Source of the DNA: Paragordius varius
Taxonomy: Eukaryota > Nematomorpha
DNA length: 64,000 nt
Direction: 5' to 3'
NCBI GenBank assembly: GCA_964247055.1
Contig: OZ176053.1
Span: 186,001-250,000, forward strand
Shown piece by piece: positions 32,911 to 43,729 of the stretch (position 1 is its first letter; every line of letters starts with the position of its first letter). Made by a program: the position numbers and the translations under genes. The notes below the pieces were generated by a model that ran no database searches, was not told the DNA's origin, and was given only the letters and a program-made list of their open reading frames with translations.

Positions 32911-33111
32911 CAGTATGAGTAATAAGTATACATTGCTAGAAAGTTATTAATTATTGCCAAATAGCACATATACAACAAAGGGGGCAGTATTATTAACTTG
33001 TGTTTATATTTTTCACTTTTTACTAGTATAAGCCAATAATGATTCTCTTTGCTGCATATGCTATTCAGCAATAATTTATAACTTTCTAGCAATATATACT
33101 TATTCATACTG
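32911..33111. mobile_element. TA-flanked palindromic MITE (family D), 201 bp
   Basis: Flanked by TA. Starts CAGTATGAGTAATAAGTATA and CATTGCTAGAAAGTTAT, and ends with the inverted counterpart (ATAACTTTCTAGCAAT ... ATTCATACTG). An 85-bp miniature of the same palindrome is at 53025-53109. Confidence 0.8.
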
Positions 33112-33329
33112 TAATTTTAAATAGACATTTTGTTTCAAAACGACTCTAATCTTCCTTTACAAAAATTTTAAAAATACTGTATTATAAAGTTTTAGGTCTA
33201 GACCTGGTAAAATATTTGGTAAATAAGATAACTTTAAGGTCATTTTGCATCTTATATATGAAACAAGTTCGAAAAAAATAGTTTTCAGAATTTTGAAATT
33301 ATATTTAAATGCAAATCCATGCACTTAAT

Positions 33330-33680
33330 TTAACATATATTTGGGGTAGTTTTATACCCCAGAACGAATAGATTCAAATATCTTAAAAAAAGTATTTAAG
33401 GTATAGGCCGAATTTAAAAATATGCTTTCTTTAGTCTTTTAGGTGCATTATCCAAATTTTTTTTTTTAAAAATGCGCAATTGTAAAAAAATCCTCATCTC
33501 AAACTTTTTTTTAATAATTTTTTTGAATCGTTATTGCAACAGGTAATATAAATGTATATTATGGTTAGAAAATGTAAATAATTAATTTTAAAAAGCTTTC
33601 AGGGTTCAGCATTTTACCAGCAAAAACTAGATATATAGATTCAGTTTTAAGTCAGCTGTTCGTTTCAATTTGTTTTAGAA
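33330..33680 (+). repeat. Dispersed repeat family B
   Basis: Contains GGGGTAGTTTTATACCCC, then TAAAAAAAGTATTTAAGGTA and AAAAAGCTTTCAGGGTTCAG, shared with 22980-23260 (reverse) and 57570-57870. Confidence 0.55.
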
Positions 33681-34515
33681 CTGTCCCAACAATATAAGAC
33701 TATGTAAGTCTTAATATAAAAAATAAAAGCTTTTTTAGCTAATATATGAGAGACCAATGTTTGGTAATTAAATTTTAACCAATAATGTTGTTTATTTGCA
33801 AAATTGATTATTTTTTACCACAGATCCATGGGTATAAAGAATGGAATGTGCCGTAATATTATTTAAATTTATATTTTCAGATCGATGTTTCCTATCTCAA
33901 AACTTCAGAAGTTATTTAAGCATTTTTTCATCTTTTTCATATTTAGCCAAAATCTCATAAACGGATACGCATATTATGAAACATTACAAACTGTAAAATA
34001 AAAGTCTTATTAATAAAGTGAATAAAAAAAAGAAAACTTAATTTAATATTCAGCATTTTCAACAATTGTTTAAATATCAACAATTGTTGAATTGCATATA
34101 TTTTCTTTTTTTAAAATATTTTTTGATTCCAACAATAGCGTTTTCTCCCCCTATCAAAGTAGAACGAAATTAAGCCCAATAAACCCATGCATACAATATT
34201 GAATAACGGTGATAACAATATCGTAATTGGCAAATAAATAAATTATCAAATACCATATTAATTTATGATTTTTTTCTCCGTAAAATGATTTTAAAAATCT
34301 ATGCTGATCATATATAAAATCATATTTGGTCAGAATAAAATATCAATTTTTTAGCTTTAAATTGTGATACATAAAAATTTTTTAATCAGTAATGTACAAT
34401 TATTATAAATTTATTCAAAATCAAAATAACTATATAGATATATTTTAACAAATAATTCCTAAAGCTCATAAAAAATGTATAGTATCCAAAAAAATTGAGT
34501 AGATATCTATATTTA

Positions 34516-37500
34516 TCATTTAGTTTTAGCTGAATTGGTAGTAGTTGGACCAGCCTTTCGAGATTGAATAATTTTGCTAATCTTATTCCATTCTTGATCC
34601 AATTTCATTTTTTCATCTTTGGGACCTGTTCGACGTGTTTTACGGCCAGCATTCATTTTAACTCCGTATTGAAATGCGGCTCTATTGAGAAAATAAATTT
34701 TTTTAAAAAAAGCGTTAAAAATGCATAAAAAAACTATAAAAGATTGTTGACTAAGATTTTTTTATAGTTTTTTTGGTAGACAATTTTACAGTAAAATTGA
34801 GATATATGCCTAAATAAAAAGTAAATAAATTCAGTAAAAGAAATTATACGGATAAAACGCAAAAATATAAAGACAAATATTTTTTTTAACGAAAGACAAC
34901 CATATTTTTTTAGATCTCATTTTTTTTACATAAATATTATTACCATTGAAAAATATAATAATGATAGTGTTACTAATACACATCTCTATTTATCACATTA
35001 AAATTTTAAACAATGAGTTATAATAAAAAAATTGAGATTAAAAAGTATGGTTGTTATTTTGCAAAAAATATTTGTTTGTATGTTTTTACGTATTGACCGT
35101 ATAATTTCAATTTCTACTGAGGTCTTCAAATAAAAAATATATAGAGGAAGTGAACTTTAAAATTATTTATTTTAAAAGTTTTACAGTAAATTTTGAAATT
35201 ATACTGACAAAAATCAAAAATATAAAATGTTTTTTCTAAAAGACAACCAAACTATAAACTTCATTTTTAAAAGATAACTCATTGTTTCAATTTCAAAATA
35301 TGAAATTGATATGTATATTAGTTACACAATCAATCATATATTTTACAATTGTAATTATATAATTTATATGAGAAAAATAAAGGTTTATATAAGTTTGGTT
35401 GTCTTTTAGAAAAAAATATTTCTTCATATTTTTATTTTTTGACCGTATAATTCAATTTTTACTGAGGTCTTCAAAAAAAAATATATATAGAAGAAATAAA
35501 CTCTAAAAATTATTTAATTTAAAAAGTTTTTGCAAAAAAATGTAATTTATATATTTATGTACTTTGGAAGTGCTTCTTTCTTTGACATATAAGTGGAATA
35601 TTCTTCGGCTGTATCGAAATCCCAACGACCAACTGGACCCTTTTTATTACCCAAATCCATTTTTGTGAAATCAACCTATATATATATACACACATATATG
35701 AAATTAGGTATCAAAGTTTATATTTTTAAATTTAATTTATGAAAAAAGCATGAGAAATAAATTGATTTTATAATGATTTTAACACAAACTCTATGGCATA
35801 AAAAAAATAAAGGGCAAATATGCCCAACAAGTCATCAATTTGCAAAATTATGCTGGTAAAATCTTAGTAAAATTGATATGATTTAAACAAGGTATATTTA
35901 AATTTTAGCCAATTGGCATAAACAAGAAAACATTGTTATGATGTGCAATCTGAAGTTTGAAAAACTAATCAGTAATTAATGAATAAAATTTTTGAGTTAA
36001 AAATGCGGCGCCGCGCATTTGGTTGGACACCACTAATTAAACTCTTATGTAACCTTATCCCTCTTTAATTTAGGAAAAATATTATTAAATTTCTGAACAC
36101 TGATCCATAAATGAACTCTTGATAGGGTAAAAAATTTTTTTTGTCAAAATTTAATTTAAACTCAACACTTTTTTACATCTTAAAGCCGATTTATAATAAT
36201 TTGTAATGCTAAATTTCTATTTTTATCCTTTTTGTTTCAAAATTTAAGCACATGTTTTTTCTTTAAATAACTTTTTTCTTAATTTAAAAACTTAAAATTT
36301 AAATATTTTTTACGCAAAAAAACCATTTTTTTCGCATTTAAGATAAAATTTCAAAAAACCTCTTCATCACTATCGTAAACGGCTTCAACGCTATCATGAT
36401 AGCCCAAATTTATATTTTGTTTTTGCTTTAACTTTTATTTTAAATTTTTATGTGTTTAAATTATATTTACTAAAAAATCTCATTCTTTTGCTGATATATT
36501 TCAGACCAAAAACAACTTTTTTCATCTTAAAGCCGATGAATGATAATTTGCAATGGTAAATTTCTATTTATATCCCTTTTGTTTTTTAACTCACATATTA
36601 TACAAAAAAAACTCTTTTTTTTAACTTTAATAAAAAAATATTTAACTATTTTACGCAAAAAACCATTTTTTTCTTAAGCATTTAAGGTAAAATTTCAAAA
36701 GTACACTACACCTCTTCATCACTATCGTAAACGGCTTCAACGCTATCATGATACCCTGGATAGCATTCTGCATAAGTATTGTTCGAGGCCAGGGCTAAAG
36801 AAAGTTGGTCTTTACCCCCAGATTTGGTTTCTTTCACAAGGGCCATATATCTAAAATTACAAATGAAAAAAAAAAGTTTAAAAATTCAAGTTTAAAAAAT
36901 TATTTTTGATTACTTAAATTTGTAGAAGCAATAATTAGGGTTAATTAAATACTTTAAACTATTTATTTATTCTTTAAAAAAATAAATGAAATATATGTAA
37001 TTTTAGCATGTTAATTAAAAAACCATGAGAATTCCAAAAACATAAAACCATAGATAGGTTAAATAGCAAATAATATAATCTTTTTAGAGTTAAAGTAGTA
37101 TGTTTTCACAGGGATATATCATGAAAATGATATCTCATAATATTTAGTTCACTATATATATAAACTCATAAAAATGAAAATAAAAGTAAAACAAAACGAA
37201 TTTTTCATCGACAGAAAAAATTGCAAAAAAATTAAATTTCTAATATTTTTTTAAAGAATTCAAACCTTTGATCTTTTTCATTGGCTCCAGGCTTGGCATT
37301 AGTATTATCAATCTACGATATACATATATCATAAGCAATTATTTCCAATATATTTTCTTGCAATTCACTCTTTGAAAAATTATCATGGAAATTACATTAA
37401 TAAAATTTTAAAAAATCTTCAAATTCAATTTAATTAATAATCTTGAAAATCAAACCTTGTAAATTATCATTATTTCAATTTATAAACTTTAAAGTATTCC

Positions 37501-40500
37501 ACTTTATAATAACATTAAACCTACTTAGCAAATTCACTTAATTTTGATTTTTCATAATAAAAACCTTATATTTTTGTCCAATCGTTTGAATCATACGCAT
37601 AGTAGATTGATAAATATCTTGCTTATTATTATTACGATTATTGTTAATTTCATCATGGCCATTTTCAAAAGAAGATGACGTGTTTTTAACGTTAGAATTT
37701 TCATTTTCATTATCATAGAGTGTAGAAATAGATTGTTCTAGATCAATATTAATATTAGCATTTTCTGGAGAATTGGTTATGGCTACTGATGTCCCCATAT
37801 GTAAAAATCCAGCATTTTCAGCAAAATAATTTGTTTTAGATCCCTGAGACGTAGTTTTAGTTCCTTCAGCAAAACGAACCTATAATATATATAGATATAT
37901 ATATATATATATTTATAATCATCCCGTAAAAAAATATGTTTTATAATCATTCATAAGAATTTTTTATTTTTAAACATTAGACTTATAGCTAATATGATAA
38001 ATTTTAAGACAACAATTAGACATCAAAAGGAAATAATAAGAATTAAAAATAAAAAAAATACATTTTCTCCTAGGATAAATGCATTAGTTTATCCATTTAC
38101 ACGTCGCCTTATAGTGTATTCATAATATAATCAAAAACATCCAATATAAAATTATTAATTCTAGGATTACGAAACAAGCACACCATATTTAATTTGCTAC
38201 AACAGGTGATGTTTATAATTAAAAAATGTAAAGCTTAATCTTGAATACTTTTGTTTTAAAAACTAAGTTTTAAACAAAAAAACTCCATTTATTCAAGCAA
38301 AAACAAATAATTCTAATATTTCCTTCAATTTGCAAAACTTTTTAGAAACTTATATTTCAAATGTTGAAATCTGAAATATTTTTTCAAAAAACTCTTTATA
38401 CCCCCTTTTTATGGAGTTGGTATTGTGAAGCTGTTTTTGCCTGTTGTTGTCGAGCCTTTTGCAAAGATGTTTGTCGCATTTTGATATCTGGAGCTACGTA
38501 ATCCCCAATATCCCCGTAAATACTGTCATCTATTTTATTACTCATTTTCTTTGCATGTTCTTGTGTTGTTGAATCATAATCTATAAAAATTGCCGTTTGA
38601 AATAAAACATATTACAGTCATGTATCCTTTATTTTATCAAAAATTTATTTATTTTTTTCCGTTAAATGGGGGTATAAATGGATTTGGTAAAGAATGGAAA
38701 ACACAAGAGCTCTATGGTATTAATTAACAGTATCATTTTCATGAAATAAGAAGAATTACCATAGAGCTCTGTTTTTTCCATTCTTTACCAAATATTTATA
38801 CCCCCATTTAACGGAAAAAAAATAAATAAATTTTTGATAAAATAAAGGATACAGGACTGTATTATTAGTTTTAGTATTAAAATATTTTTTTTTCGCATCA
38901 TAAAATATTAAAAAGTTTTTGACTTTTGAAAAATTAATTTTATATATATTTCGACACCAAGTTTATACAAGTTATTTTGTCCTTAAAAAAAGAAAAGTAT
39001 TCTAAATAGGAAAATAACTAAAATGTATGAATATCCTAACATATCAAGAAAAAAAATATATCATTTGCTAATTTATTTTACGTTTAGTTTATAATCTTAT
39101 TTCAATTTTATCGCCTTATATATTTTTAGATTTTTACCGGGTAATTTTATTAATTAGTGTTATTGAACTCAAATAATCAACATAAATTTTAGATTAGGTC
39201 AATAAATAAGGATTATATTAAACACGAGATAAAAACTCCAAGTATTTTATAAACGAATGTTCATAAAATAAATATTAAATATAAAAACGTTTCTTTTTGT
39301 GCGTTTTCGTAGAGTTGCCAGTATTGTAAAGTGAGGAGGCACGCATCCCTTGACGCAAATAAGCCAAAATTTGGGTTAATTTTGCCACAACTATATCATT
39401 GGTTGTCATGTTAGTTTGGGCCTAAAAATATAAAAAAAAACTATAAAAAATAAAAATTTATGCATATATAATCAATCGAATTTATATAAAAAAGTTTAAA
39501 ACTAAGTTTAATGATAATTTAATCGCCTATTTCTAAATCTGTATTAAACCAGTATCTTTTTTAAATAACTAACTGAAAAACATATATTTATGCGTTTTTG
39601 ATTAGTTCATTCCAAAAAAACTTAAAAACATAAAAATATCTGAAAATAATCAAATTTTTTAAATATATTCAATATCACATACACTATTTAACAAAATCAA
39701 CATTAAGTATTTTATATAAAAAAACTTAAAAATTTTTTTAAAAAGTTTAAAAAAAGTATAAATTTATTTCATACATCAGGTAAGGGGCATTCAGCTTTAC
39801 TGCGAAGGATTGTGGTCGGCACTTCATTGTATTTAAACCAAAGAGCCATAGATTGAGGCCCTTCAAGAATTTGACATTTTCGATTTCCCACGTTTTCAGC
39901 GTCCATTTCTATTCAATAAAATTAATTTCAAAATCTTGCTTAATATATAAATATATATATTTGAAATTTTTTCTTTTGATAATATATATACCATTTACGA
40001 TTCAAATTTACCCTTGAACGATTCAAATTCACCCTCAAACAATTCATATTCACCCTCGAACAATTCAAATTCACCCTCGAAAATTCAAATTCACCCTTGA
40101 ACAATTCAAATTCACCCTTGAACGATTCAAATTCACCCTTAAACAATTCAAATTCACCCTAAAAATAAATTATGCGATAATATAGCTCATCATCATTATT
40201 AATACACAAAACATATCTTTATGACAGTTTATTTTTACAGTATTTAGATTTTAATTTTAAACAAAATTTCATTTTTTTTAAAATATATATATATAAAAAT
40301 ATAGGTAATTTTTAATCTTAAGAAACACATAATTTATTCTAGGGTGAATTTGAATTGTTCGAGAATTTGAATTGTAAATGGTATATAAAGTAACCGAATA
40401 TTATTAATGTATAATATTTATAGTGCAAATAATTATAGTTATCGCCTACTAAAAAACAATTCTAGCAAATATTTTTTATATAGATTAGTCAAAATTGGAT

Positions 40501-43427
40501 AATTTGATTAACACATTCCTTTACTAATCAAATAACATATAAATTAAAGACAATAGGGAAACGCAAACCTTTATTAACTCCTTATGATAAAGGATTATCA
40601 AATTCAAGTGGCATTAAAAATATTCTTATGGAACCAACGTATTATAAAAAACGCATTAATATAATTATTTTTCCTACTTAAAAGTCAGCTTGCAAAATAT
40701 GGTTTTTTTCCAAAAACACATCTTTAAAATTAATAATCCCACTAATGTGTGTAATAAATCAAAAGTCAAATATAATTTTTTCGATAATTAAAAACCTACC
40801 ACTTTGCCCCATTTCACAATTTTCTTTAGAATACTCTTGCAATTCCTCATTTTCTTCAGATTCATCGTTTTGAGGATAGTTATAATAATAAGTTTCATCA
40901 ATTTCTGGTATGTTTGAGGGTGGAAATGATTCAGAATTCATTAGGAGATCACTTGATCTAGTGGAATTAATCTTGACAGAGGGCGTATTAACATTGGTGA
41001 GGGGGAAAGAATATGCCATACGCCTTGGAGCAGCAAATAACTCATAAACAGCTGATAAGCTTTGTACCGAGGTGGCAACTTTTGCACTATTTTGTGAATA
41101 AGGTTGATGTTGACTTTCAACTGGTAAGCAAAATAGGGTTCGACATATGCTTTTTGCTATATTATAAAAGAGTAAAATATGTAATATTAAGATGTTTGTT
41201 AATTAATAATAAGTATTTTATTTATAATAAAAACTATTAATAACGTATTTTATTTCAATTTTCCTAAAATGATAACCATACTTTAACTTATCGTTTTGGA
41301 TTGCAAATAAAGGTAGATTCAATTTATTATACTGTAAAAATTGTTTAAATCAATGGTTTATATGTATAACAAAAACATGATTTAAAAAGTATGGCTCTTT
41401 TGAGGTAAAAAAACATTTGTCTTGTTTTGCGCCTGTATATAATTTCAGTTTTAAGTTTGGGTTGATAAAAAAATACGATGGCTAAAATTTTTATTTATTT
41501 TGTAAAAAAGGTGTCGAAAGTATATAATAACCCATCTTAGTTAAGTATTAAATGAATCTCAATTAAATTTTTCCAAAGACGCAACTATACTTTTTGAAAA
41601 AACACTTTATCCTATAAAAATTAGTTAATTACAATCGTAGTATATATAATCCATTAATTGTGTCACCAATTGACATCTCTACTGTTTAATACTTTGCAAT
41701 TTAAAACAATGAGAATTATATATAAACAAACCAAAAAATTTAAAAAAGCACAGCGGTAGTCTTTTAAGAAAAAAATATTTGTCTTTAGATTTTTAGGTTT
41801 TTTTTTCTAAATTTTCAATTACTATAACAGTAAGCATTTTAATGATTGCTTATTTCACTCTATAGTTGAGCAATTTACAATATACAGTATTGTATGGAAA
41901 AACGCAACAAAATGTTAAATAAACAATTTTTTCTAAAGTCCTCTGTTAATTGCCCAACTATAATAAATTAACAACCATTAAAATGCATATTTTATATATA
42001 TTGCGTCTTACTTACCTAAAGGGTTATGTATAGATCGACCCACAGATGGGCCCAAAGCCCTACATAATTCATCAAGCGAAGGTTGAATATTACTTTGTTT
42101 GCTTAGTGACGATTGCGTTTTTCCATGCAAACTATAAACATTACAAAAAGAATTAAAAAAATTGAAATAAAATTATAAAGACAAATATTTTTTTTGCTTT
42201 GGAAAAGATAACCTATATACTTTTTTAAATCTTGATTTTTTTTTTTTATTATGCATTTAACAATTGTAATTACATGATGTTTATAAGATAAATTAAGGTT
42301 TAAAAAAGTATGGCTGTGTCTTTTTAAAAAAAATTTTTTGTCCTTATATTTTTTAAGTTTTGTCCATAGTATGTATAATTTCAATTTTTACTGTAATATT
42401 GACTAATTATAAAAGAAAATAGCACATATATTGTTAAAAATACATTACTGAAATGATCAAAGGAGGCGCATAATAAATTGGTTATTAGTAAAAAATTAAA
42501 AAAATTCAATCGCTTATTATCCTACAAAGGGCTTATGTATTTACTCAAACAAGATATAATATGGGGTTATAGAACATTAACATTATAACTCAGATAAAAT
42601 AAATTATTTAAAATTAAATTAAAAAAAATAAGTTGTTTTATAAATAATATAATTAATTGTCTATACTAGAGGCTTAGTTTAAAAAACTTTAGAGGTTACT
42701 TTATTCAGGATACCTTATATTTACAATGCAATTTAAATTTTTTTCACTACGCAACATTTTAGGTTTTTTTAAATTTAAAAACGACAAATTTTTTAAAAAA
42801 ACTTTCGTAATAAAAATAAATATAATTTCTAAAAACTTTTAAAATAAAAAAAAAATTACATTTTTTCAAGGGCGGGTTTTTTAGCATGCGTAAATAGGGC
42901 CGAAGTTTTGGGTTTTATTTTAAGAGTATCATGTCCTCCTTTATCCAACAAAGCATGGCGACTATTAATTGTATGATTTTTGCTAATCGGGAAATTATAT
43001 ATAAAAAAGTTAAAAAAATTAAAAAAAAAATTTTTAAAATAGATATAGTTTTATTCCAAAAAAATATATAAGAAATAAATTTTAAAAAATGGTTTTTATT
43101 TAATTGAAATATAAAAAAAATAAACTCTCAAAAATGGTTTTTAGTCAATTAAAATGAAAATATAATGAAGAGCAATAATAATTTTAAAGTTTTTGCTAAT
43201 TAAAATTTAAATTAAAAGCAAAAAACAAATATTGAATGCATGGATATTGTTAATTGAAATATAAAAATATAAAATTAACATGAAAAAAAAATTCATATAG
43301 AAAATATTTTTAGAAAAAAGAGGGCATCGGTTAGCTGAAGGAAAATGTTTATAGTTTCGGTTTTTCCCCTTCAATAAAAAATTATAGATAGCCCAATTAT
43401 TTTGAATGTTAATATATGACCAAAATA

Positions 43428-43470
<43 letters not shown>

Positions 43471-43660
43471 AAAAAATAAAAGCGACATTTTTGTGAAATA
43501 ATTTATAAATTTATATATATATAAAAAAAAGTTAACATTGTATTACAAAGAAATAAGAATTAAAAAATTACATATAATTCAAAAGCGTTTGAAACCGCGG
43601 TTCAAATAATTTTACAGATTTTTATTGTAAAAAAAAGATTTTAGTACAGCTATAATAAAT

Positions 43661-43729
<69 letters not shown>

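Larger units (their letters stand above)
26651..34515. other. Gene-poor 7.9-kb intergenic stretch
   Basis: No exon-like segment recognised on either strand. It holds a hAT-like MITE (28381-28662), a direct duplication (29299-29456), a hairpin MITE (29503-29705), (AT)n tracts near 30735 and 32567, a palindromic MITE (32911-33111) and a family B repeat (33330-33680). The short open frames (e.g. 28479-28712, 32886-33107) fall inside these elements. Confidence 0.6.
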
